NCBI GenBank assembly: GCA_014529385.2
Contig: CM043969.1
Span: 18,646,446 to 18,710,445 of the forward strand
Source of the DNA: Adiantum capillus-veneris
Lineage: Eukaryota > Streptophyta > Polypodiopsida > Polypodiales > Pteridaceae
Direction: 5' to 3'
Length of the DNA: 64,000 nt
The position numbers were made by a program, and so were the translations under genes. Each line of letters starts with the position of its first letter. The stretch's first letter is position 1. Under the pieces are notes generated by a model. That model ran no database searches. It was not told where the DNA came from and saw only the letters and a program-made list of their open reading frames with translations. Positions 1 through 11,339 of this stretch are shown piece by piece.

Positions 1-320
1 GTGCTGCGGTCGGCTACAACCTTATGGAAGCGTAACCCTGATTTTAGTGCAGGTTTCAGGGTGGAAAGCCAGTCGTCTTTTTGAGCTCGACTGATGTCAA
101 AAATGCTTTTTCAATTTGATTTAGGAGTTTTTAGAGTTCTGTTTGAGAACTTGTTTGGTGATCCAATTTGACATTTGTTTGAAATGGATGGTATCTCTTT
201 TAAACTTGTCTTGTTGCGGATTTGAATTGTTTGACTCTCGTTTGAATACTGGTTTTAATGCTTAGTGATTTACTCTCGGGTGGAGTAGTGAGAAATGATC
301 TTTAAGAATGCTTGCACATA

Positions 321-602
321 CTCATCGCCTGGGCCCTTGTGGTTACTTGCGGGGGAAGTATTGTTGTTGTTACTCATGGCCCAGACCTGGATGGTTATAT
401 ACGGGGGGAGTATTAAGAAGTTTGAGCAATGGTTACTCTTAGCACCTCCAAATGACGCAATTTGAGGTCTTGGGGGTGTTTGGTTATAAAAGGCCTCTAT
501 ATCTCATGACCCGGACCCTTTTAGGTTATTTGCGGAAAGAGTGATGAGGGAGTCGTTGAACAACTCATGGCCCGGACTTGGATGGTTATTTGCAGGGGGA
601 GT
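321..602 (+). repeat. Four spaced copies of a ~39-bp unit ending in a G-rich run
   Basis: Units begin near 321, 373, 503 and 564 with CTCATSRCCYGGRCC-like sequence, pass through TGGTTAT, and end in GCGGGGGAAGT-like purine runs. They are spaced unevenly, so this is a dispersed rather than a strict tandem repeat. The purine-rich ends resemble the element's own polypurine tract. Confidence 0.6.
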
Positions 603-676
603 GTTCATCAGCGGATTTATGTTTCTATGTCTTGTAACATAGCTTTTTTTTCCCTGTGTTGTGCCAACCATTGAAT

Positions 677-818
677 ACTCCTTATTGGATGAGATTTTTC
701 TGGGAAACCAACGACCCAGGATATCAAGAGCTTCAATCTAGAATAAGACTCCTTATTGGATGAGATTTTTTTGGGAAGCCAACAACCCAGGATATCAAGA
801 GCTCCAATCTGGAATGAG
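677..818 (+). repeat. 71-bp tandem duplication
   Basis: The sequence starting ACTCCTTATTGGATGAG at 677 is repeated at 748 with only a few substitutions. It lies in the noncoding 3' part of element D. Confidence 0.85.
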
Positions 819-926
819 AAAATTGATTGTCCCTCGGAATGTACCTTAGAATGACCCTCGGAAATTTTTGAGCTAACTTGAGTTGTTTTGTAGATATGTT
901 GTAATGGCAGACAATTACTTTCTTTC

Positions 927-938
927 AAGAAGGGGGGA
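927..938 (+). other. Polypurine tract of element D
   Basis: AAGAAGGGGGGA directly precedes the first base of the LTR at 939. This position is expected for the plus-strand primer of an LTR retrotransposon and marks the following LTR as the 3' LTR. Confidence 0.7.
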
Positions 939-2264
939 CGTCACAAACTACTGATGTGTCAAGCCACTGAAGAACGGAGCCAACCTGCAGATCCCGATCG
1001 AGGGGCCTAAAACCTAGAAGAAACAAAAGAAGTAGAAGTGGCACAAGAAGTTTTACCAACTTGCAAAGTCTTGCCGAGAGGCCTATTTTTAAAGAAGAGT
1101 TTCCACCAACTTATGGGACCCCATCTGATGGGGCCTAAGTGACCTAAAGAGATTAAATAAAGTGGGACCCACACACACACACAAAGATTTGTGTGAAGCC
1201 TGATGACGTGGCAGCTATACGAGCACCCGCGTTTTGCGTTGCAATGCAACGTGGCAAACTGTACGGACTTCCACGATTTGCGCTGCAATCGTAGCAGGTG
1301 TACGGATTTCCGTGAAACACGCTGGTAGCTTTTGGACCAAATGCTTTTTGAGTTGATAGCTTTTCATGTAACTGCTTTTGAGAGGCCAAGGGCCTTTAAA
1401 TATGAGCCAAGAGCTCATTCTCTGGCATGCTTTTGCGTGAAGGTACAGAGGATGAAGTACTGGCGATGTACTGGTTCAAGCAATATAAAGAAATACCGAA
1501 AGGGGCGCCAAGGTTTGGGGCCAGTGCTCTCTTGGGGTGGAGATCCGCTACTTCCCGTCTCGTGTGTCGTGCTCTCTCTCTCTCTCTCTATGCCATTGCA
1601 CCGTATACTATGAGATACGTGGGCGTTTCCATTGCCTATTTAAAGAAGGCTTTGGACCTCTAGATAGAGTCATGCAATACCAAGATCAAAGATGCTTAGG
1701 CTTGTACCTACTGGAACTACATCGGCACAGGGATAATCTAATGAGAAGACAAAGAGCACTACAGCCTCAGAGGCAGATCATAGATTTCTTCGGATCAAGA
1801 GAAGCAGGAGTGGTAGGAGAAGCAAGAGGCCAGCAGCCAGCACAAAGGAGTACCCACATTCATACCAAAGGCACCCTCATTGACAGAGCGATTGAGCTTA
1901 GGAAATCGAGACGACCACAACCGAGATGCAGAAGCACACTTCACCGGAGGAGACTACAACAAAGGATTAGAAGCATTCTAGCCAGACACCCAGAATGCTC
2001 CTAAGAAGTTTATTTAATACTTTGTATTTAGTTTTTCACATTTATTTTCACACTTAGTACTTTAGTACTAAGGTACCCAGACATTGTAACAGATTCACCA
2101 CTTTTGTATCAGTTTGGTCTCATAGGTCATTCTGGCCTTTTGAAGACGTTTAATATAACATTTCATTTCATTTCATTTCTCTTTCAATTTAGTTGTTATT
2201 TGAAGTGCTTAAAGTTGTTGAGTCTATACTTTTCCGTTGGCACGTGGTGCCCGTCCCCGTGACA
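939..2264 (+). mobile_element. LTR of family D (3' LTR), with internal insertion
   Basis: The left end CGTCACAAACTACTG and right end GGCACGTGGTGCCCGTCCCCGTGACA match the ends of the 585-bp solo LTR at 31,699-32,283 (TGTAACAAACTGCTG to GTGACA). The first base has changed from T to C. Shared landmarks inside include the GACGTGGCAG segment, CCTTTAAATATGAG (a likely TATA-type core) and GGCATGCTT. This copy is about 740 bp longer, mostly because of extra sequence at about 1592-2178. No target duplication can be checked because the other end lies outside the window. Confidence 0.75.
1592..2178 (+). mobile_element. Insertion in LTR D, possibly the 3' end of a LINE
   Basis: The sequence between the CT-rich run near 1590 and CTCTTTCAATTTAG near 2178 is absent from the solo LTR copy at 31,699-32,283, where the flanks are nearly adjacent. 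The insert ends with TTTGGTCTCATAGGTCAT followed by three TTTCA-type repeats. A similar TTTGGTCCCATAGGTCAT lies at 40,610, just after a LINE-like coding fragment. This suggests a 5'-truncated LINE 3' end, but no target duplication is clear. A deletion in the solo copy is the alternative. Confidence 0.4.
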
Positions 2265-2980
2265 CGCTATGCCTCCTGTAGACTGTAGACGCTCCAAAGG
2301 AACGGCCATGTGAGGTCTCCGCTTCCAGAATTTGACCATCCTTGTCTTGAGTGCCCTAAAATCCACACAAAACTGAAATGAGTTTGGTTTCTTACGAACA
2401 AACAGAACTGGTAACCCAAAAGACTGTACCTTGGGAGGGCGAAGCCTCCTAAGCAAAAAATCACTTGGTTTTGGCTTCTCGTTATCCGGTTGTAAAAAAA
2501 TTTTACCTACGTGTTCCGCGTCATGCAATTGGTCGGAGACAATGTCCATAGGTTGATGGAAATGGTGTGTAGGGCAATGATCATCCTGGGGAAGTACAAA
2601 ATTGACCTTGACAAACCCTTCACTAAACCTGTCAGGAATACCCAAGTTCCTTGATGTGGGGTTGACATAGATGACCGCCGCTTGGGCTTCTCAACGTAGC
2701 TCTCTGATCTCTTGGACGTGAGAGATGAGAGGGAGAGAGGGAATACCGCTCTCGCCTCGAACGAGGACAGGCTGCGACACATTATCTTTGATGAGAAACG
2801 TGAGCTTCTCCCAATTGATAATGGGCTTGAACCTGCGAAACCACTTAATGCCCAAAATGATATCACATCATGCAAGTTTAGAGACTACAAAACAACGAGC
2901 GAATTGGATTTTTTGAATGATCAACTTGACATCATCACATTCTTGAGGGATCGAAGCGTCCACGTCTTGAGAGAGCCCCT
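2265..2980 (-). pseudogene. Ty3/gypsy protease to reverse transcriptase remnant
   Basis: Read on the minus strand, the segment encodes the end of a Ty3 protease region with the signature CDIILGIKWFRRFKPIINW. Further along, at about 2480-2330, comes the start of reverse transcriptase (FGLPVLFVRKK then FCVDFRALKT). Frames change between the two parts and the RT is cut off by LTR D at 2264. It resembles the protease region of element A (34,750-34,930). It is a dead fragment left on both sides by later insertions. Confidence 0.75.
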
Positions 2981-3098
2981 TGTTACGTCCCGCTTATAGG
3001 ATTGGATTTTTTGAATGATCAACTTGACATCATCACATTCTTGAGAGATCGAAGCGTCCACGCCTTGAGAGAGCCCCTTGTTATATCCCGCTCATAGG
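2903..3098. repeat. 98-bp tandem duplication spanning an LTR junction
   Basis: The block starting ATTGGATTTTTTGAATG at 2903 is repeated at 3001 with a handful of changes. Each copy ends with about 20 bases of LTR E (TGTTACGTCCCGC at 2981, TGTTATATCCCGC at 3079). The duplication therefore copied host sequence together with the first bases of the LTR, after LTR E had inserted. Confidence 0.85.
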
Positions 3099-3447
3099 AG
3101 AGGAGATCTAGCCTAGACGCCGTCAGGATGGGCGTCTAGAGTCCGGACGGACGTAGTGTGAACCCGGCCAGTATTATAAAAGGGAGGCCAAGGCCTCATT
3201 TGCAGTTATCGACCCCCACTGGCAGAGTGCCAGTGGTTAGCCCACGAGGCTAGGAGTGTGCGAGGTCACCTCGAGGAGGTGAGGCCGGGTGGTATGGACG
3301 CTCGGTCTTATAGGTGCACGCCTACGTCCTGGGATGCTGGCCCCAGCACGGGGGAGCTGCCGGATGGTGGCTATGGTTGGAGGTTCGTCCGATGCGTGTC
3401 TGTAGGCGTCTGTGTAGGCGGGAGATCCACTCCTTGCATTCGATTCA
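3079..3447 (+). mobile_element. 5' LTR of Ty3 element E
   Basis: It begins TGTTATATCCCGCTC and ends ATTCGATTCA directly before an iMet-type primer binding site. A TATTATAAAAGGGAGG core-promoter-like sequence lies at about 3173. No full 3' partner is present. About 35 bases at 21,160-21,200 (CACTGACAGAGTGCTAGTGG) resemble 3213-3250 and may be all that remains of the 3' LTR. The left end is uncertain because of the 98-bp duplication. Confidence 0.7.
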
Positions 3448-3460
3448 TGGTATCAGAGCC
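3448..3460 (+). other. Primer binding site of element E (initiator Met tRNA type)
   Basis: TGGTATCAGAGCC follows the LTR directly. This is the standard plant retrotransposon primer site complementary to the 3' end of initiator methionine tRNA. The stretch from 3461 to 3799 is a leader with no convincing coding content. Confidence 0.85.
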
Positions 3461-3799
3461 GGCTTGGCTACGGAATGGACCGTGTGCACACCTACGGGCT
3501 GGTTAGAGTCGGATAATCACTATTTCATGCAAGTTTTGATGAAATAACCGTTGGACTGATTATTTTCTTCTCGTGAGCATGTTTACAAGTGAAAATTAAT
3601 CCTCGGCTGCTGATTTGTGGTAAAAATCACCATATTAGCAAGTGGGAGTGCTGAAAATTAAATGCTTTCTAATGAATTTTACTGATTTTTGATGAAAATC
3701 GGACAGTTATTGATTTGTTGTTTTATGGTTAAATTCAGCATATGGTACTTTTGTACTCACTGTATCCTTCTTCTGTGTCAAGCATAGAGAGGGAAAAAG

Positions 3800-3988
3800 T
3801 GTCACGTGACACATCCAACCCTATGTGTCCGTGGACAAGCTACACCATAACAGGGTTTTCGTCAGTCCAGTCAGTCTAGATTAGAAGTGATCTGGCACTT
3901 TTTGTGAGTCTATTCGTAGACCGTGCATGCCCAGTCACTTAGTATAGATGCATATCCTCTGGTTGCACACAACATGATCATCAGTATT
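3800..3988 (+). mobile_element. Solo LTR of family A, left part
   Basis: It starts TGTCACGTGACACATCC, the same start as the LTRs at 30,918 and 36,074. It is interrupted after 3988 by element X and resumes at 14,945. The preceding five bases AAAAG (3795-3799) reappear at 15,875-15,879 after the right end, so this was a single LTR with its own target duplication. No internal region of family A is attached, so it is a solo LTR. Confidence 0.88.
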
Positions 3989-4576
3989 TGTAGCAGGGCT
4001 ACAGTGTCACTTCACAGGACAGGCATAAAGTTGGACAGTTAGTTACAGTTGGTCTGGTTCACATTGGACGGACCCTCTGGGCTGGGGGGTGACACGTGGC
4101 AGGGTACCGACGGTGGTCTAGTGGACATCGTGGCCAGGTCACCACCACCACTCAGTTTGGAGATAGACTTAGCTGACTGGACATTTATGAGCCGTTGGTG
4201 GCTCTTTATGGTTGTACATATGAGTAGTCGTTTTGGGCCAGTTGCATTATCTTGTATGTAGTCGTCTAGAGTGAGTCCATTCACAGAGCACATCTTCACC
4301 ATCCCTGCACATCTGAGCCTCGACACCCCCCATTGTACCTGTGAGTCCTAGGCTGGAGCTGAGTGTGCTGCCACGCCAGAGTCTGTATCAGTCTTTGAGA
4401 TAGTCGAGTCATATGTTCTGGTCTGCTGTTGTGTCTTTGTGAGCTCTGTTGACGTCTATTGTTTCCTTCTTGTTTAGTCTGTTTGAGTGAGATTCAGTCT
4501 GTTTGAGTGAGATTGTCACGCACATTGCACTGAGGACCACCCACAGTAGAGAGCACGACACATTATCCGCGCTACA
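3989..4576 (+). repeat. 5' LTR of element X
   Basis: Runs from TGTAGCAGGG to CCGCGCTACA. The sequence after it (GGTGCTCTCATTTTGGCGATCACGG) contains TGGCGATCAC. This could be a primer site for a non-initiator tRNA, but the tRNA was not identified. Confidence 0.92.
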
Positions 4577-4912
4577 GGTGCTCTCATTTTGGCGATCACG
4601 GTGGGACCTCAACTAAAATCTCACTCTGTGAGGTGCAAATCTTGAAGCTAGTCGGGTCTATCTAGCTTCGCCTACCTTGCCTAGCTTGGCCGACCTTGCC
4701 TTGCACTGTTCTTCTCTCGCCCTGGTCCAACTGTTCTCTCGCCCTGGTCCAACCTCTCCTCGTCCTGGTCTAGACCTCCTTGACCCTGGTCTAGTCCTCC
4801 TCGTCCCTGGTCCAGCCTGGTCTGGTCACGCCTGGTCTAGTAGAGTCTAGACCAGTCTTCAGCCAGTTCAAGGTTTTCTTGCCCAAGGGTTGGTTGGATT
4901 GGTGGTCACTGC

Positions 4913-6854
4913 ATGACACATACAAGGCGGTCAGTCAAGCGTCAAAGCGCACTACTGAGCCCTCTCAAGTACTATAACAGAAGACTACCTCTGGTACCTA
5001 GTAGAAGTCCATCAACCTCATCACCTATACCTCCACATATATCACCCATTCCTTCATCTGGTTCCATATCTTCCAGATCACCTTCTCCAGTAAAGCTCTC
5101 TCCTATTCTTCTACACCAGGCTACTGAGCAACAGGCTCAGCAAGGGGCCATGGAGCCGTTGGCTAGCGTTTTGGCTAAGGTAAACATCAAGTTCCCTACA
5201 TTCAAAGGACTCTCTTCAGAAGATGGTGACGACCATGCAAGGAGGTTTGTATCTCTCTGTAGGGGTCGTGGTCTTAACAGGGAAGATGCTTATTTGGTAC
5301 TCTTTCCATCCACCTTGGATGGCTTAGCAGACAAATGGTACAGCCAGTTTGCAGAGAACCATTTGCAACCTGGGCAGCCTTAAGGCAACAGTTCTGTGCA
5401 GCTTTCAGGCCCGATGACTACCAGGAGAAGGTGTTGGATGAGTTAGCCAACATGGTGCTCCAGCCAGAGGAGACTTTTGCAGAGCTTATGACTAAGACCA
5501 AGTCTCTGGTTGCCAAGCTTCCTCAGCAACCCGGTGAATTCATGGTTAAGAAGTGGGTGGAGAAGGCGCTTCCCAAAACTTCTCAACAAAAACTCCAAGA
5601 GAGTCTCCGACCCGACGCCACTTTGGAGGAGTTCATCGCAGCTGCTACTAGGATAGAGGGGGCTAGGAAGCTGTTCAACAACTCCCCTCACATAGAGACC
5701 CCCTCTGTGTTTTCGGAAAGTCCTCCTGATCCATTGACTTCTTTACGTAGAGAACTTGAAGCCCTAAAACTACAACGCGCTCTTCAAGAGGAGAAAAGTA
5801 TCTCTCTTCGCCAGGAGAAACCTCCACATCTTGAGGCTTTGGATCAAATCAAGAGAGAGCTAAAGAGCTTCGGTCTCAATAGGAGACTAAGGCTATGGTA
5901 TGGTGCAGCTCGTGTTGCTCTCAAGGACATCCTCCACAGGACTGTCTCCTTAGAGATTATTGCCATTTCTGCGAGAAGTCTGGGCATGAAGACAAGGATT
6001 GCTATTATATCAAGGGATTACGGCAGATACAACAAAGTCTAGGTCCTTCTCTCCAACAAGGGCTTACGCCTGCATCAAACCTGGTGTCACCATATAGCCA
6101 TCAGAACCCGATGCCACCTCTGCTGACAACACCTCCTATGCAAGGTATGCACAACAACTTTACATCCCCCAGCTTTTATCATGCTAGTACTCCTTCAGTT
6201 CCCCAAAGCTTCTACACGTCAGCATCCGGTCCAATGCAGCAACGGCCGAGACCACCTCGCCCCTCAAATGGGCCAATTTTGTACTACAGGTGCGGAGAGT
6301 ATGGACACTATCAGAGCAAATGTCCCTTACTAGAAGGGTCCCCTCCTTGCCGACATTGCCCTAAAGCTAAGGATCACTATAGTAAGGATTTCCCAAAACA
6401 ACGAGCATCCACATCTGCAAGCACAAGCCAGAACCAACAGGAGTTTACATTTCCAAAGCTTAACCTCATCACAGTAAGCTCCATTCCACAGGCACCGCCT
6501 TCCACTCTTGTAGTTGCCTCTCAAGAAGGGTTGAAGCAAGTGGAAGAGCCGGCTGGGGTGCTCACACGGGCACAGAGAGCTGCTCTTGGCCTCAGCCTCC
6601 CTGGTGGTCCAATCTTTCCATCTCCTGTCACACAAATGAGTCAAACTCCAGTAGTAGTTGACAAACCAGCAGGTAGTGACAAGAGCCAACCTACCTCGTT
6701 TCTATCAAATATTGATGGTGCTTTCATCGAAGCAGTAGAGGACTTGCAGAAGCTTAAGATACCAGAGCAAGCTCTAATCAAAGAAAACAAGCCCACAGCA
6801 GAGTCTATCTTGAAAAACACTTTTCAGCAAGTGTCACTGTACGACATGCTTTGA
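4913..6854 (+). pseudogene. Element X gag (broken)
   Basis: Three overlapping frames together make a gag-like protein. The first is 4913-5383, with a Ser/Pro-rich start then a retrotransposon gag core (VNIKFPTFKGLSSEDGDDHA, KWYSQF). The next is 5335-6042, with gag core and a Glu/Leu-rich helical part. The last is 5895-6854, with zinc-knuckle-like Cys/His clusters (CSSCCSQGHPPQDC, CHFCEKSGHEDKDC, YRCGEYGHYQSKC, CRHCPKAKDHYSKD). At least two frameshifts, near 5380 and 5900, separate the parts. Gag forms the particle and binds the RNA. Three or more knuckles is more than the usual one in Ty3 elements. Confidence 0.82.
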
Positions 6855-6938
6855 CTTGATGCAAATTTTAGAAGTGACACCCTTTCCATCATCCAGTCTC
6901 TGTACCCTAGTGCAGGGCCTAGTGGCGGGCATCTACCT

Positions 6939-9900
6939 GTGCAGCCCTTGGAGCCCTACATGATTTCATATCCAGCTGCTCCCCTCACCGACTACAAAAG
7001 TCCTCGTCTCACTGTGTCTATTCTTGGGCATCAATTCTCAGGCGTCATAGTGGATGGTGGATCTGGGATCAATCTGATGCCAGAATTTACTATGTTGGCC
7101 TTAGGTCTGCAGCCTACCCACCCTGCTCCATTCACTGTTACATTGGCAGACCAGAGGACAGTCTACCCTCTGGGCATAGTAGAGAAGGTGCTATACAAGA
7201 CTTCACATTTAGCTTGGATTTTGTGGTGGTCAGTCTTCCTCAGGTGGAGGGAGGATTTCCTTTGCTGATTGGTAGACCATGGTTGAGGCATACTAAGGCA
7301 ATTCATGATTGGGGCAACGACGCCATGTGGATACATACTCCTGGCTCCCCCATGCAACCAATTCGGCTCGAAGGAGGTATGGATCCAGTAGTTCATCACA
7401 ACTCATTATCAGTACAGTCCAATCCCGACCCTGAGCAACCCATCCCACCTGACGGGTCTAACGAAGACCTACTGCAGTGGTTGGAAGCTACCGCCTCGAT
7501 GCCATGCTATGTGGTCTCTATTCAAAACTCACATGTACCGGTAACACTCTCTCTTCCAACTCCTCAGGCGGACACAGATGTCAGAAGTCCTACACTAGAC
7601 AGTAGTCCTACAGCATACAATGGACCAGTCCAAGAAGTACGTGGATCAGCCCCAAATTCTCATGATTCAGATGATCCTCCTATGGAAGCCCTCGGCCTCG
7701 GGGAACCTATCACACATCACCGAAGGGGGAAAAAATCTCCTCTGCATGAACTTGCCAATGATTCCCCCCTTCCTCTAACATCTCCCAGGTCGGATGCCCC
7801 GCCCACTCAAAAGCACTCTGTTATGTCTATGTCTGAAGATTTACCCTTCGATGAGCTTCCACCAGGATGGTTACGAGAAGAGTATGCGGAGTTTCCAATC
7901 GATCAAACGCCAGCACATGATGTCTCAAAGCTCCAAGAGGCAGCTCATTTTTCAACTTCTGAAGTACCCTTCACAATTACACCTCCTGACCCTGTCAAAA
8001 AAATCAACCTGGGCGACCCTGACAACCCTCAGCATGTTCTCTTAGCAGCTTGGCTATGGGAGCATCCCACATTACTTGACCAGGTAGTTTCTTTTATTCA
8101 CTCGTTTAAGGATGCTTTTGCTTGGTCCTACAAGGATTTGGAAGGGATCCCACCAGAATTGGGTCTCCACACAATCCCTCTGGTTGAAGGGGCTAAGCCT
8201 GTCAGAGGCCGAGCTTATAAGTTCAACCCGAAGTATGCAGAAGCTGTCAAGTCAGAGCTCGAAAAAATGCAAGAGGCAGGGATCATTGTACCTGTGGAGC
8301 ACTCTGAGTGGTTATCACCCATGGTGATAGCACCTAAGAAGCAGTCCAATAAAATTCGGGTGTGTGTAGATTACCGCGCGCTGAATAAGGTAACTATTCC
8401 AGATGGTTTTCCCACACCTTTCACTGAGCGTGTGCTCGAAGATGTACCAGGGCATGTTTTATACAGTTTCATGGATGGGTTTAGTGGATACAATCAGTTG
8501 GGCATCCATCCAGGTGATTAGCTGAAAACGGCTTTTGTGACTCCCTGGGGTATTTTTATCTACAGTAGAATGTCTTTTGGGTTGAAAAACGCTCCACCTT
8601 CTTTCAATCGAGCGGTATATCTCATCTTTTGTTCTCTGCTTACGGATCATCTTCGCATCTTCATGGACGATTTTTCGACCTTCTCAGGTGCTCAATGTTC
8701 AACCCCAGTGGAAAATCTAGAGGAACATCCCGCTCAGCTCTCTGTTGTCTTCCTCACGTGCAGAGAGGCACGGCTAAAACTCAATCCTAACAAATGTCAC
8801 TTTTTGGCAACTGAGGACACACTTCTAGGCCATGTGGTGTCTGCCAAAGGTTTAGCACCTGACGCAGAGAAGATAGTGGAAATCTTGAAGTTATCACCTC
8901 CCATCAACCCGAAAGGTATACAGAGCTTTGTAGGCCACACAGGACATCATCGTAGATTCATACGAATGTATGCACAAATGGCTCAACCATTGACCCGACT
9001 CACTAGTGCTACAATGCCCTTTAAATGGTCAAAACCTGAGGCTGAAGCATTTGAATACCTCAAAAAGCGCCTCACTGAAGCACTTATTTTAGTGGCTCCA
9101 TATTGGTCTCTCCCTTTTTATGTGCATACGGATGCCAATTAGCTGGCTGTGGGGGCTGTGCTGACTCAGCCTAGTAAAGAGTACAACCTGGATCGCCCAG
9201 TTCACTATGCAAGTCGCCTGCTCACCAAAGCAGAGCGCAACTACATCACCACAGAAAGGGAAGGTTTGGCTATGGTGTATTCTTTACAAAAGTTTCGTCA
9301 TTACTTGTTAGGGGTTCACTTCACTATCATCACACATCATCATGCGCTACGCTATCTTCTGAATAAACCCCAAGTTGCAGGAAGAGTTTGGAGGTGGCTA
9401 CTAATATTCCAGGAGTTCGACTTCGAAGTAGTCCTTAGTCCAGGCAAGCAGCACGTCATGGCCGACCATCTCTCTCGATACACTCAGGTGAGTCCGAAAC
9501 TGGGGTTGATGATGATTTTCCTGATAGTCATCTCTTTAAGGTCGACACGACCCCAGAATGGTATGGAGATGTGTTACATCTGCTTTCTACTGGCCTATAT
9601 ACTGAGAATGCTTCTCCCTTGCAAAAAAGAAGACTCCTGCTGAAGTCTAGACCTTTCTCTTGATTGGTGGACAGCTCTATAAATTGAGGCCAGATGGTGT
9701 GCTGCGAAGGTGCGTCTCCCCTCATGAGGTAGACCACATTCTAGAGGATGCACACAGTGGTCCTACAGGTGGCCACTATCCCGGTCACATCACGGCACAA
9801 AAAATCTTACAGACGGGCTTGTGGTGGCCCTATATATTTCGAGATGCTATTGCTCATGTCAAGATTTATGATGTCTGCCAGCGATGTGCGCCTAAGCCTA

Positions 9901-10497
9901 GCAAGCAATCAAATCGCCCTCTCCAGGTATCTATGGCGTGGTTGCCCTTTGGATGGGGTTTGGACTTTGTTGGTCCAGTTACTCCATCTGCTCAACCAAG
10001 CAATCGTAAGTATCTCTTGGTAGCAACAGATTATGCAACAAAATGGGCCAAAGTGGTGGCTACCATCGACTGCACAGCCGCCACTGTCGCAAAATTTTTG
10101 TATGAAAATATTTTTTGCAGGTTTGGGTGTCCTCTGGAAGTCACCAGTGATCGAGGTAGTCATTTTGTCAACGACTTGATCTCCACTCTCCTCACGAATT
10201 ACAAGATTTTTCATCGCAAATCTTGCTCTTACTATCCTAGAGCAAATGGGCGCGCAGATTCGTCGCAAAGCGTGGCATGATCGCTATCTCCGAAGGCCGA
10301 AAATAACGCACGGCTTCCTTGTGCTACTCTATCAAGCTAAGTATGTGAAGAAAGCTAAGAAGTTGATCCCAGCCTGGCAAGGGCCCTTCAGGGTACAGGA
10401 GATTTTGCCACATGGGGCTGTCCAGTTAGTCACTTTGGAAGGCGTTCCTTTGCCACTGGTAAATGGCTCTAGAATCAAGTGCTATTACTCTGAGTAA
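6939..10497 (+). pseudogene. Element X pol (protease, RT, RNase H, integrase; broken)
   Basis: Protease is at about 7000-7180 with VDGGSGINLM. The RT follows in the 7214-8521 frame (LHTIPL to RVCVDYRALNKVTIP) and continues to 9142 with FMDDFSTF. RNase H (YVHTDAN, then VGAVL) runs to about 9480. Integrase has an H2C2 head (HYPGHITAQ, then CQRC) and core aspartates in GWGLDFVGPV and TSDRGSHF. Two in-frame TAG codons (8519-8521 and just before 9143) and several frameshifts interrupt it. After YYPRANGRAD at about 10,250 the frame jumps straight to the C-terminal part (KAWHDRYLRRP, AWQGPFRVQEIL), so the end of the catalytic core with the last acidic residue is missing. Confidence 0.88.
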
Positions 10498-11156
10498 ACA
10501 TTCTGCAGCGACTTCGCCATCTGTAGGTTCTAATGTCCCATCTCTCTGCTCCCACCTACCTTTCCACCAGAACGGGTGTTTTGTTATTGTCTCAATCTTT
10601 GCTAATTCTGTAGAAGTTTGCATCTTTCCGCCTAAAATATCCTTTCTCCACTCAACCTCAGTAATTGAGTATTGTCTTGGAACTTCTTACAATCCAATCA
10701 CTCTTTCTCTAAGTGTTTCTATCATCTGTGTTATTTGACCTTAGCACTAAGGTATTTCCAGTTAAGCTCCTCCTCTCTTTTGGGATATTTCTTTAAGTTT
10801 ACACACTTTTCTTTGTAACATAGAGTTGTCTGTATCTATGGTCACCCATTTGACCATTCGACCTCTATACTCTCCTCTCCGTATAGGCATAACCAAGGGA
10901 TCTCTTTGTTAACACGGCCAACCCTAGTAGACAGCATTTGCCCGACATTGGTAATCAAGTCATACAGTTGTGCTTCATTGAAATGGGGATTAAGGTCTCC
11001 CACATTTAAGAAGTTTGTCCTGTAAACACTTGATTAGTAAATTCTTAACTTTGCTTGGCCTTCATAAAAAATGACGCGGCATTGTTCCCATTGTGACCTT
11101 GTGGGCCCTCCCCTACCAATTCGTCCCCGTTCTGCTATCAAATTTCCCCTGCCTTC
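10498..11156 (+). other. Element X spacer after pol
   Basis: No coding signal and no recognisable motif. It links the end of integrase to the repeat-rich and accessory-ORF part of element X. Confidence 0.6.
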
Positions 11157-11339
11157 TTGAATCTCGTCCCCCTCTCTCCTGTCCTATTTCGAACCTCCCT
11201 CTCCATTCGCCCTCTATTTAGAACCTCCCTCCCCAATCGCCCTCTGCAAAAATTTTGCCCCCTGCTCATATTAGCTATTTCCTCCCTATTCAACCTGCCT
11301 TTGCAAAATCGCCCCCTGCTCCAATTCACCCCGACCTTC

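Larger units (their letters stand above)
1..926 (+). other. 3' internal, apparently noncoding part of LTR element D
   Basis: No convincing protein can be read here in any frame. The stretch ends in a polypurine tract directly before an LTR, so it is the 3' untranslated internal part of an LTR retrotransposon whose coding part lies left of the window. It holds two internal repeats, listed separately. The assignment to element D rests on the adjacent LTR. Confidence 0.55.

Noticed and set aside
3100-3170. GACGCC/GGCGTC and GTCTAG-like inverted motifs as a riboswitch or terminator
   Set aside because: Short palindromes within LTR E. Bacterial-type regulatory structures do not fit this eukaryotic repeat context.
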